DNA from: Hanleya hanleyi
Taxonomy: Eukaryota; Mollusca; Polyplacophora; Lepidopleurida; Hanleyidae
Length of the DNA stretch: 64,000 bases
NCBI GenBank assembly: GCA_036873755.1
Contig: JAVTVY010018682.1
Coordinates: forward strand, 18,981-82,980
Reading direction: 5' to 3'
Position numbers and translations under genes: made by a program. Of the stretch, positions 1 through 11,600 are shown in pieces. The notes beneath the pieces are model-generated. The model ran no database searches. It was given only the letters and a program-made list of their open reading frames with translations, and was not told the DNA's origin. Numbering within the stretch: the first letter of the stretch is position 1; each line of letters opens with the position of its first letter.

Positions 1-77
1 ATACGGGTCTCTTCGTATATCGTCCATCTGCAATGATCGTCGACATTTACTTGCGATAAATCGGTCACGACTTCGAG

Positions 78-184
78 AAAATTCTATGAGTATAACCACA
101 TAACAGAACATAAACCAGTTTACGTCAGCTCTATTACTCTAGAACTATCTACAGTGTCTAATTTTATACTGCAATACCATGACA
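78..184 (+). repeat. Inverted repeat partner of 3727-3832
   Basis: GAACTATCTACAGTGTCTAA and TTTTATACTGCAATACCATG match the reverse complement of 3727-3832 over about 105 bp with moderate divergence. Element class unknown. Confidence 0.65.
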
Positions 185-1179
185 CATGTATTAAATGTAG
201 AAGTTTATTATGGATTTTGGAGATGATAATTGTTTGAAATCGAGTAGAGACCTTGAACATTGCAGGACAAATTTCAATCTCCTGGTTTTGATTGCATGTA
301 CATTTCGCCTGAATGGCTGCAGGGAAAGTGTCTGTCCCACCGTCGTAGAAATGTAGAACCGAAGGAAAACTTCGCATGACTCCATGATCTTCCATTCATT
401 GAGGTATTGATTAGCATGAGTGATCAGTGCGCGATAGGTAACGCATAAATGAAATAACGTACCGGTTCTGCTTTCAGGTTAAGTCAACTAGATACCCATT
501 ATCTTTTCACTGAGAGGTCCGCCATTGTGTTGCTACGCCACTCTAGATTTGGTCAAGTGCTCTCCTCAAACAGAGTTATATAGCGACAATCAAACATGCC
601 CTAATAACTACACCCATGACCACAGTATTCCCTACACCCATCTTCATTGCCCATCTATATCGCCCAAACGTTGGAGTTCTGACGTTCAGTGTTTTCTTCT
701 TCAGGACTGTGGTGGCGAAATTACTGAGCTAATGGGAATATCAGGTACAATTGGTGATCGCGTTATCGGAAAGGATTCCGTGACATGGATGTTATGTGGA
801 ACATCCGTGATTTTCGGATAAGTCGATAAGCTGGTCAATAAACTGGCCAAATAAGGTATCCGTCGACTTCAACCGGAGTTTCAGGACTGAGTTTCAACCT
901 GACAAGACTGAGTTTCTTCAAAATTACACCTCTCGCCCAAGATGACTGTCGACGGTTTCGGTGATCTCTTTACAAAGACAACATCACACGCTTCAAGGTG
1001 TTTCATAGCATCAATATCTGGGGATGATTTTCTCAGTATTGTTTGGTCGGATGGTGTCAACTCGAGTTTCCCACCTTCTACCAAAGAACAGTTCTGCTGG
1101 TGTTGCTTTTGTACCACTATATGTGGTCAGAAAACGACAGTTTCTGTGACTGAATTCCAGGTTCCATGGTCATGGATTT
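185..1179. other. No gene recognised; probable further Gypsy decay
   Basis: Apart from weak minus-strand stretches continuing the integrase relic to about 880, I see no coding or structured signal. Confidence 0.4.
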
Positions 1180-1790
1180 CCTGGTGGTTTTGAAAGTTCG
1201 TAAAAATCGTTCTGTCTCACCATTTGAACTAGGGTGGTAAGGGGATGATTTGATGTGAAGTTTTCAAATTCCATTGAAATGATTTGTGCAGAGACGATCT
1301 CATCCGGGATTCCATTTGTTGCGAATACTCCTCAAAGAACCTCAACGGTTTTAGAGCCGGTCGATGTTGACATTTGAATGACTTCAGGCCATTTGAATTC
1401 GGCATCCACGACTTTCAGGAATATTTCTCCCATAAATGGCCCAGCAAATTCGACTATGGCCAAATCCATGGATTGGTTCTGTTTACAGGTTTAGCCTGTG
1501 TTTGCTTACTTTGGTTCACAATCACGAACTGTTTATTCAATGTCGGTGTCAGGGTTTGGCCACCACACATACATACGAGAAATGCCCTACATTCGAGAAT
1601 GTTGAGGCGGATCTGCTTCGGAACAACGACTCGGACACCCCAGATAAAACATCCTCCTTCACATGTAAGTTGACCTTCACGTCGATAATATGGTTGAAGT
1701 TCTTCTGGGATTTCTCGTTCATCTGGCCAGCCACTGGTGATGAACTGTTGGACTCGAGACAGGACGATGTCGCTGACTCTCGCCTGACTC
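1180..1790 (-). pseudogene. Degenerate Gypsy-type integrase fragment
   Basis: Translating the minus strand across several frames gives QQFITSGWPDE, CEGGCFIWGVRVVVPKQIR, NRTNPWIWP, GPFMGEIFLKVVDAEFKWPE and FATNGIPDEIVSAQ. This is the order of the zinc-binding and catalytic core of Ty3/Gypsy integrases. Many stops and frameshifts; one expected catalytic Asp (DNG) reads AQI. An old relic downstream of the SLC5 gene. Confidence 0.65.
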
Positions 1791-1799
1791 GCCTGTTTT

Positions 1800-3726
1800 G
1801 CTGATATGAACGTAGGTCAAATGAAGTTAACGCAGCTTGGGAATGCGCATCAGGAAGTAGTACCGAAAGAAAACGATCGCTTAAGCGTGATAAAAAAAAG
1901 ATATATAATAAATAAATTATCGGGGCATTGTGTTGTTCCCGTACTGTGTATCAGCTCTGTGGTCTTGGTCGATACGGCGATACACACTCCGAGAACTCCG
2001 GATGTTTGTGGTTTCAGTGATCTTGACCTTTGGCCTCAATTTGCGGCTCATTTTGTTCCATTATTTTGGGCCATAGTGATCTTGACGTCTGATCAACTGA
2101 CCTCGATTTTAGTGCGCGACCCATAGCTGTCCTGGCGAAATTTTAGATAAATCTCTTAAAATGCTGAGAAACTAAATCACGAGAGTCGACAAGATAAGAA
2201 AGAGAATACGAATTCGAGGGTTCTGTCAGTAATAGCGGAAATAGTTAAACAAGTGACTGTACAGTATACTACACTGGTATAGTTCTAAACCAGGCAAAAC
2301 CATTCAATACCTGGCTTCGCGGTTACAAATTTACAACGTTAAGCGCACTACATTTTGGTCTCGAAGAGGTAAAAGAGTTCACTTTCTCCACCGCTAGTTT
2401 AAATAGAGAGTCCCAGTGTACGGAATCTTTGAATAAATATTTTACTAAACCTACTCGGTAAATTGTTAAAAAAAACTCGACAAATCGACGTAAAACAAAC
2501 CAGGAAATGTTGTTCAGTCATACATATTTTAGGAAGTAAATGGTCGTTTTTTTTACCGTAAAGATGACCATTAGTACTCACGTTTCTTGTAAAGGGCTAA
2601 TTGAAGGGTCAATATTCACCCAGCTTCCGCCATGAGCCAATAGGTGCATTATCCTGTCAGGGTCTTCTTTACAGAATGTGTACAGATTTGATACGTTATA
2701 GCAAATATGTTTGTGGTCAGTGTACAATTCACATCACGGTACTGAAACATCCGAATGTAAAATCGTTGGTCATTTATTTAGTTTATGGGTAATTTTACAC
2801 CAATTTTCATCACAAAGTGCCTGTCCCACTGATTTCAATTCAAATTTCCGTTTCAAATTAGCTTTTGATGTCGCAAAAATAGTGTTCATTAGGATTTAAA
2901 TAAAAAAGTTTAGAAATATTGTTGGTTCTTGTCAACGGACATATATTTGTAGGAAGGAAGGGGATATAGAAATGTTCTCTAAATTTGTGCAAATTTTAGC
3001 CGCTTCTATCTCGGATGTATTGCTACCATAGAATTCAAGAATTTTTTCCTACATAGTAAATATTTACAAATCTGTATATGATATGTAGCCCTAATTTCCG
3101 TCCTCAACCGATACAGCTTTGGGAAATTCACTGGGTGTGTCTATAAATATGGTTTGCTATATGATGGAATTTAACAATTATGCCATAAAACTGTCTCACG
3201 GAAAGCTGAGGATGCGGGTTCTGTTTAAGTTACCTTTTTTTTGAAAGTCACTTTACGCACTCAGCAAATCTCTCCAGAAGGGGGTTAGTGATTTTCTGTG
3301 CCTGAATGAAGTGCTTTATTGGCGAGAAACTTCCTGTTTCTAGCTATGTTGTGGGGTTTTCAGTTCTAGACAAAGTATATGCAGCTCTTGAGAATGAGAA
3401 TACATGATTTACTTTAGATATTCCGATTTTAATACTGCGGAAAGAAATTCAACATATTGTATGACAGAAGTTAAAAGTTCACGCCTCTACATGGATGCCT
3501 TTCCTATGTGGTACACATGCAATTCTTTGTTAAACATATAGTTTCTCTGTGTATTTTTGCATTTACCAGGTTACCCCCATGTTGAGGCGTTTACTCCATC
3601 AGACGTTCACGATGCTCATCCATCAACATTAACATCAGATGAGATGTTTGAGCTGATCTGTCATCACAGCTCCCTAGCTAGTGTATCTAATTCCGCTTAA
3701 ACCGGTGCTGAGGGCCGTGTGGATAC
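1800..3726. other. No gene recognised
   Basis: ATACGGCGATACACACTCCG (1973) recurs as ATACGGCGATACAGACTCCG (62608), so part of this is dispersed repeat. Otherwise nothing interpretable. Confidence 0.4.
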
Positions 3727-3832
3727 TGTCATGGTATTGCAGTATAAAGTTAGACACTGAAGATAGTTCCAGAATTGTGGAACTGAGGTGGACTTGTTGA
3801 CCTTCTGTTGTGTGGTTATGATCTGGAATTTT
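3727..3832 (-). repeat. Inverted repeat partner of 78-184
   Basis: Reverse complement reads GAACTATCTTCAGTGTCTAA then CTTTATACTGCAATACCATG. The two copies flank a 3.5-kb stretch that includes the Gypsy relic; they may be ends of one old element or two separate copies. Confidence 0.65.
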
Positions 3833-3978
3833 GTGTGAGTCATCCGTCTAGTATTTTCTCGAGGATTCTGTGAATGCAAATGGCCGCTCTACGAACAGCC
3901 CCGTATGCCGCGAGTGATTAGTACACAACGCCATATGTCCATGCATCAAGAGCCCCGGATATTGCCGGCAGTTATACT

Positions 3979-4642
3979 TGAGCGCCATCTGCACATATAG
4001 ACTGTCACAGAGTTGTTTACTATGGACGCTTCTGGAATGTCAAACTGGCATTAACTTGTTTATCTGGGTTAATTATGTCGAACTTTCTCGTAGCGGTTAT
4101 GATTGTATTTGGGTTAAATTATACATCACTGCTCTACCGGTGGAAGCTTCTAGTTTCGGTAGAATTATCTCAAATGCCCCAATAGAGTATAAATCGCTCG
4201 AAGTTTAGTGATCGTGGAGGAGATTCGAACGGTTTCTATTGGGTGCATAACTGGACATTACCGTTACCGGAGATTATTGACTGAGATTATACTGACTGCC
4301 AGATTATATTCCTATTGGATTACTCTTGTGTGTTTGACCGCTGTATTATCTACGTGATTGAACTGAGGGAAACTGGACAACAGCTGAGCGTTATTGACTG
4401 TGGAAATACAGGAACGCGATTTCTACACGTCACGAACTGTATAGAGATTTGTACGTTGGTGCGAACTTCGAGAGATACACCGGTATAACATTGAACAGTA
4501 AGATTTTATTTGACGTTTGTTTGCTATATTGACCTATTTTAATTTGTATATGATTTTAGTATTGTAAATAAATATTTTACTGTTAATACTCGACTACACA
4601 AATCTTTCTGTTGCGCTTTTCTATTGTCATTTAGACGTAACA
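3979..4642 (+). mobile_element. Solo LTR, 664 bp, 5-bp target duplication
   Basis: Starts TGAGCGCC and ends GACGTAACA (TG...CA), flanked by ATACT on both sides (3974-3978, 4643-4647). An AATAAA polyadenylation word lies near 4567, as expected toward the LTR R region. No internal retroelement sequence adjoins, so it looks like the product of LTR-LTR recombination. Confidence 0.68.
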
Positions 4643-5461
4643 ATACTTCATAGTCTCCACATGAACATCTGCAATAAAAGCCCGTCTGAGATACTAAGGA
4701 TACGGCCGAGAAACCACCGTTTTCTCAGGTCTGAATGTTAAGTTCTGGGGGATGTTTTCCTATACTGATATGGTTGGTTTGTAGTCGCCAGACGTCGCAA
4801 ATTTTCCCCACATCTTGCATATCGCTCCAATTTGAAGATCACATACGCCAGTGCTCAGGTGTACCAGATGCAATGAGGATGTTTGGTGGAGAAAATGTAC
4901 AACACACAAGCTCGGATATCTTCACAGGTGTATAATTTTCAAATTCGTTATTTGTTATCAATACACAATATAGAACATTACGTCAAAGAATTGGAAGAAC
5001 GTCCTGTAGTTATCGTCTCTCGACGTTCTGCTTCGTTTTTTGTGCTGAACACCACACCACAGATATGGCATTGTGTGGAGCAGTCTGTCCTATTGCGTAT
5101 CATCGGGTTTCATCATCTCTTCTCTCTGAAACGAGATATACGAAATGAGAATAAAATGAAATACTATCTGCTTATCTTTTACGAAAGGCTATCACGTGAA
5201 AGGCTCTCGGGATTTTATATAAAGAATATCAGCATGTCTTGCCGACATAATTAAAACTTGTTGACCGGCTTCCCTGTTGTAGAAAACCATCTTGTGTTTT
5301 TATTATTTTCATTACGTACATATTTGAAAGGACCTGGTGCGGTTTAATGAGATTTTGGCTCTCGTGAGGCGCGGTTTTGATGCCAAAATGAAATATTACG
5401 TACGAAGACAATTTTTCAGTTAGCGTAAAGTACATTTTCTTGTCCTATGCTCTGAGTATTT

Positions 5462-5519
5462 TGTTTGCCCTGGGTCTTGTGGTCTTTTAATAGCACTGGG
5501 TCTTGTGGTCTTTTAATAA
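5462..5519. repeat. Short tandem duplication
   Basis: CTGGGTCTTGTGGTCTTTTA occurs twice, about 28 bp apart. Confidence 0.8.
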
Positions 5520-5594
5520 CAGTGTCTTGAAGTAGTGGATTTGTACAAAATCGTCTATTTTGAGGTGAAAAGAGTACACTTTGCTCTCCGTAAA

Positions 5595-5802
5595 CATATG
5601 AAGCCGGACGAGAACCAAGATGAACTTAACCCCTTATATTGACCGTGTCAATAGTTTGTTGTTGCCCAAACACGATTTTGGTTCTGGACTGGCTTCATAT
5701 GAAACCAGTCGAGAACCAAGATAAACTCAACCCCTTATATTGACCGTGTCAAATGTTTGTTGTTGCCCAAACACGGTTTTGGTTCTGGACTGGCTCCATA
5801 TG
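5595..5802. repeat. Two 101-bp tandem units
   Basis: Unit begins CATATGAA(G/A)CC and contains CAACCCCTTATATTGACCGT and GTTGTTGCCCAAACACG; the third boundary CATATG is at 5797. Confidence 0.85.
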
Positions 5803-6000
5803 ATTAGAAAAAGATTTTTGCACAAATCCACTACTTCAAGTTGCTGTGATCCAGTGCCTACAAAATGCTCAGAGCATAATACAAGATAATATAGTTTACG
5901 CTAACTCAAAATTTTCTTTCGTACGTGACATTTCATTTTCCCACTCCAAACCGCACGCCATGGAGGCAAAAAGCTCATTAAACCGCGCCAGATCCTTTGT

Positions 6001-8541
6001 GCGAACTGTCGCAGGAAACGATCTTTCAGTTATTGTTGCGGAAATTCCTTTATGGACGGCAGCTGAATATTGAATGTCGTATCTGACGCCTGCTATTAGG
6101 AAATGCAATATTCATATCACGACGGATCATGGATATATGTGACCGGATGTATTATTACTATAATACGTGCGGAAACATTCACCATATCACAAAACATTCT
6201 TCAATGTCTTAGTGTTTAATGAGTTTCGTTACCATATTTATCAAGTTGCCTGAATTTCTCAGGAGAAATAATCGTAATTTGATGAATATTAAAGCTCTGC
6301 TTTTGGCAGATCTGTAAACGTAGTCTACGATTATTTCGGTTATTTAAATTGAGTGGTGAAAGACAACCTTTTCCAAATTGATTACAACAGCGTTAACTTT
6401 CAACATCAGCATATTACTTTTAGCATAAGAAAGGGTTTCGAATGCTCATTCCATCGCAAAAGAGAATTTGTTCGGCAGTATTCTGCTCATGTCCATTACT
6501 GTGGTGAAATTCACACAGCGGAACGGTCGCATTAATAGCTAACCTTGGAAAGTACCTTTGCTTCACGAGATTGTGGGTAGTAAAACACAACAACCTTGCA
6601 ATTAAATGTTTCCCTTTATGAACGTGTGAGCTAACGCATGTCTGCATGTTACACGAAATATGGAGACAGACCGTGTTTATCGTATGGAGACTACAGTTGG
6701 TGTGGTGTTATATAGCGATCCGAGAAGAAAATCGTTGTATTTTAGATTCCATTTTCTTGCCTGGCCTCCTCGTCAAGCGAAAAATTGCAAGGGACATCTG
6801 TTAGATCAGCCCTTGTTGATTAGAATCACCATCAAAGCTAACAGCTTTCGCTTTTAAAATCATTTAAATTCAATGTCTTGTTATATGCACTGCATCTCGA
6901 CTCGACCTTGCCTTGAAAAGTACAAAATAGAGGAGATTTCTTGTATATTGATCATGTAATGAGGAGAATAGCTCATTCCATATTGAATATACCAAGGGCA
7001 TATATAAAATATTTTATCAATTGGGAGGAGAGGTAATATTGCAGAGTTGTACTCATTCCATGATATTTAGTAAATACAATTTAATTTCATAGTATAGTTA
7101 GGCCATCGGGCATTGGTTTCAGTAAATCGGTATATACTGTGTAGTGATAATGATAAATTGTTTCTATTCTCGGGATAGAAAAAAAAGTTTGGTTGCAATT
7201 GTTTTAAACTGTAAAGAGTTATCCTTTTTGCCATTTTCCATGATCAATTGCGGTCGCTATACTAATTCGTTAGTAAAAGGTAATTTTGGTTTAGAATGAC
7301 GAAATACCGATTTTTTGTTTGTCTACGGCACTGTATGTACCATAAAACATTCGCAATATTTCGGTTCGTGTTCGAGCGCGGGGCTTTCAATGATAGGCGT
7401 TTACTTTTTGACACATCGTCGAATATTAATTTCAAGGCAGCGAAGACTTTGTCCAGCATTCCTCCGTTCCCATTCTACGCTGCAATTTTTTTTTTACAGA
7501 CAACAGAACACTATAAAACGCAACAATTAACACTAAACTTCGAGTAAATTTGCTTTCTGATTGCGACTCGACACACAACAATCATACCGTCATACACTCA
7601 TTCTTTGGAAAGGCAGCTGAGTTAAATTTGACGTCGCACTACATGCCGTGCCGGCTGATTTAAGTGTTTCATTGTCTGGCCACCTCCATGAACTAATGCG
7701 ATGGAAATGAACAGCACTTGGATGAGACTAACGTTCGACAACAAAAGACAACGGCTTCTGCTGAAACACTTTGAAACATTTCCGTTGAAACGTTTCATAT
7801 TTGGGTCATTATAACTATATTTGGATAATTCTAGTTGCAAAGGATCATTGATAAGTCCAAGATGGGAGTCACGAGTCCTAAAAACCGCCTCTCGGTGAAA
7901 AAAGTTGCAGAAAAAATAAGTTGTACAGATTTGATGTAGAATTGATGTGTATATGGTAGACAAATAATTAACTGCTCATCTTGTGTAATGCCTCAAGACA
8001 CATACAAGATCAACATCATGGCATGATGTACTTGGCTCCTAGGAAAAGATGAAAATTTTAGCTCCAGCAAAACACTCCATAACCTAATGGAAACGAATTA
8101 GGAAATGAATCTTATATGTATCTATAGCCAATTATATTGGTGTCATTTTGTACACTTTTCTATAATAGGCGCAAAGAACCGTGGAAAAATTAAAAAATTT
8201 GCAACTTCTTTTCTGTTTGGAAAGTTGTTTGATTATAGGTGAAATAAAATAGATTCCTGTCCTTTCAAGCAAAAAACTCGTCTGTAACATAGCATTTCTT
8301 GTCCCAAAAACCAACAAAACATGTTCAGACTAAAATTGGTCATGGTCAACTTAAAAATTGTTCCTGGAGATGAGATATCTTGAAATCATCACAGTGGCCA
8401 TCTTAGATTTTTGTTTAACTTTTCTGTAGCTTGCCCCAGAAATGCAGTGTGGTAAATTTCAGCTCGCTAGCCTTAGGGATACCGAAAATATTCATGAATA
8501 TAGAATAGTTATTGCGGTACCATTGTCAGATTGGGACTTAC
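6001..8541. other. Unassigned; expected location of the last SLC5 exon and 3' UTR
   Basis: The GTAAGT donor at 8541 implies a further exon downstream on the minus strand, in this stretch or beyond. Short frames here show no SLC5 pattern and no confident acceptor-stop pair. Confidence 0.35.
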
Positions 8542-8666
8542 CTCTCCAGCAGATGCCAATTCCATATCATCCGTTGGGTTCTTTGGGCAGTCTACGTTGC
8601 TGTAGTAAAACCGACGGACGATGTGAGAAATACACAGTGGATCGATTTCCTCCGCTTTCGAGCGAC
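8542..8666 (-). CDS. SLC5 symporter exon 15 (cytosolic tail)
   Basis: Encodes a hydrophilic segment beginning RSKAEEIDPLCISHIVRRFY and ending DMELASAGE. This is the short post-helix tail (compare the DP...LISP pattern in relatives). Acceptor TTCTTCAG, donor GAG|GTAAGT, so at least one more exon should follow; I could not identify it with confidence. Confidence 0.82.
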
Positions 8667-11600
8667 CTGAAGAATATTGAGCAGATATAATCTTTGGCAT
8701 CAATCCGGAGCGAGCAGCAGACATAAATCCCAGTATGCAGCAAAGTGCCAGTTCGGTGAAATGTATATATGTTAGCACCAACTGTGTGGAGAATTAATTC
8801 ATTAGGCCACAGGTGCGATGTAATCAATGGTCGCTGGGATGCTGCCGTGGGCAGAAGGGAATAGACAAAGGCATAATAAGTTTGATGGAAGAGGTCCGAT
8901 GCCGTTTTTACTGAAGAAGAATGCTACCGTTTCAATGCATATTATCCAGCGATATGGGGCAGGGAATTGCTTTTCAACGTACCTGTAATTAGGCTGACAA
9001 GGAGGCCAACAGAGACAGCAGTAACAAGACCTATGGTGGCATACCAGTAGTATGAGATGGAGTACAACTTTGATAAACCGGACCTTCAAATACAAACGGC
9101 AAACACCTTGTTAGGTTCATCGAGGCATTGTATAGGAATTTCCAATGCTACATATTTTTCGCAAGTGCCATCAAACAGGAGGTATCCACCACGATCTATA
9201 AAAAATGCGCATCATCTACTGTAGTGAATAGTCAGTAAATATGAGCTTCTATCGTGTACAAGGGAGTATATATGGTACAAGACAACTTACAATAACGCCA
9301 TAGTCTCACTCCAGTGTCTCAGACACTCCATGGCAGATACTCGCTTGATGAGATTCAAGGAGAGAGAAAAACAATTAAAGGAATAGAAAACCCTAAGGCG
9401 ATGCATACGAATATCGAAAGAACTATATCATTAGTATTCGAAAAACAAAACAAATCAGCTTTTCTAGTAATTCCGAATGAATGAGAACATTTTGAACATC
9501 AGAGCTATTGCCCAGAACAAGAATCCGTGGAGGTCGCCATTTTAACAAGTCTGAGAGCCATTAGCCAATGAAAATCCTTTAAATATCACCTGACATTATT
9601 TCTGTGACGTAGTTGGGCCCCAGGCAGAGTAGCTAATAACATGGAGACCAATTGTAAATTATTGTGTCGATGGCTTTTGACAGATCGGTGGACCTTTTTT
9701 CGGCTCCGAGACGATTATGAGGATCGTGATATATGAATGTCGAATTGATATACAGGTTTGACATGTGGCATTTTGCATATGATTTCCCGAGCTCTCTTTC
9801 TGAGGCAAGAATATCACGTCACATCACCCGATAGCAGTGGAAGAAACGCTGCTAATGTTGCCGTTGTTGTTGTTTAATGCTTTACCTTATGGGATAGAGC
9901 CCGGATGACGTGATATTTGTCGCAGCGCTATCTACATAAAACCGTATGGCCCATCAAGCGTCACAGTCATTCCAACATGTCGCAGATCATAAAGTGTTAC
10001 AGTGTGAACGATAAATCGGTGTTTACTCAGCTGTAGAATTTTGTTAATTTTTTCTACGGGTGTTTTTGGAATCTGATGGCATAATTCTGTCATGTCGAGC
10101 AGAGTTTACTATTCCTTTAAGTTTAACGTCGCGTTCAGCAATACTTCAGCTATATAGCGAAAAGAGATTCAGTCGAGGAAATGAAATTCCAGACGCCAAA
10201 GAAGCAATTCAGAAACTGTTCAGCATGATTCTGGTAAAGCGCACGGTGGATCCTACTCGCATCTCTAACCCAATCTGGTAATTCGGCCTATTAGGGACAC
10301 TGCGACATTGGTACTTCCCCGAGACAAACCACCGAGGCAGACTACCTTATTAAAGTCAGTCAGAGATAACCTACGTGAAAAAGAACTAAAATAATGAAAT
10401 AAATGGAGCTAGATGGAGTAGCATCTAACATTTGAGGTGCCTCCGTTTATTTCTTAAGGTATTATCCAATTGAATTGGCCCCTCTGAAGGAAAAAAGGTG
10501 AGTTTAGACTGATACATCGCTTGTCATATCCAGAAGGGGAGTCGGTTAATGATTATGCGGAGCCGGAGAAAATGCTCGGTACGCAGTTATAGCATCGATG
10601 ATGCAATCGATTTGATTCAGGTGGTGATGTCTATTCAGCTAAGGCTGATATTAAATCAGACTTTTTCTGTTACAAGTACACCCCAAGAATTTCAAATATG
10701 AAGTATAAACCCCAACAAGTGTCAATTACTTTGTCATTATGACACCATGACACACACCCCTCGCTCATTCAGAATTGGTGTTGCAAGAACTGCAGCCCTT
10801 TGTGGCCTATCCGAAGAACACACAGCAAAATCACGTCGATACAACTCCGTAGAGATGCGGTCTTTTAATAGGGTGGCATATAAATTTTAGGGCGCGCTAA
10901 GTAACTTTTGTCATCATCAAAACATGCGACGAGTATCTTTCCAAAACCTATTCAGGTGGCAAACCACCCATGAATATTATGGGTCTTAGATTATTATCAG
11001 GACTTAACTTCCGGCGACATTGATTGACTATTATATCTGACTGTATTTCAAAATATTTATCTAGTATTTTACTCTCAAATGTATCAAAACCATCTTTTCA
11101 AATTCCAATCGGACAAAATCTGTCCAGTTTGATTGGCCACCTCTAAAATTTGCCTTAATGCGGTCAGACGGGCTGCCCTTATCTCTGGCGGTCTTATCTC
11201 GAAAAAGTGGAGGGAATGTACGCTGAAGTTTTTATGCGTTCTAGCGGAAAGGCCAAACTAACAGTTATGGTGGGTCATTTGTGGCGGCTAATATTAGGGA
11301 ATATAGCTTTCTCGAGATGTACTGCCAATTTACTACACATTAAGTAAGGTGATTTTTAGTGATCTCTAACTTTCATGAAGTAGCTGACCAGTCTAGTTTA
11401 GTCAGCATGAAGATCCACAGGAAGGTTGGTACCAAATGTAGGAGCAAATGATCGTCCACACTCTTCCGAAGCTGTTCCGGGAAGACGGGGTTCACATGAC
11501 TGATATTGGAAAAAATATCCTTAACCACGATTGAATGGATGCCAGTATGTGCAGCATTTGGGTTTGGCTGGGCATGTGTTAATACAGATAAACACAGGTT

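Larger units (their letters stand above)
5326..6000. repeat. Foldback element, about 675 bp, with tandem core
   Basis: The outer arms pair imperfectly over about 200 bp, e.g. TTGAAGTAGTGGATTTGT with ACAAATCCACTACTTCAA, TATGCTCTGAGTATTTTG with AAATGCTCAGAGCATAA, and GCGGTTTAATGAG with CTCATTAAACCGCG. The loop holds two 101-bp tandem units (5595-5802). No coding sequence. Probably a non-autonomous inverted-repeat transposon; no target duplication recognised. Confidence 0.7.

Noticed and set aside
7870..7885. Possible tiny last SLC5 exon (acceptor TTTTTAG then GACTCGTGA)
   Set aside because: Phase fits and gives an immediate stop, but a two-codon exon with a weak tract could occur by chance. 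Needs transcript evidence.
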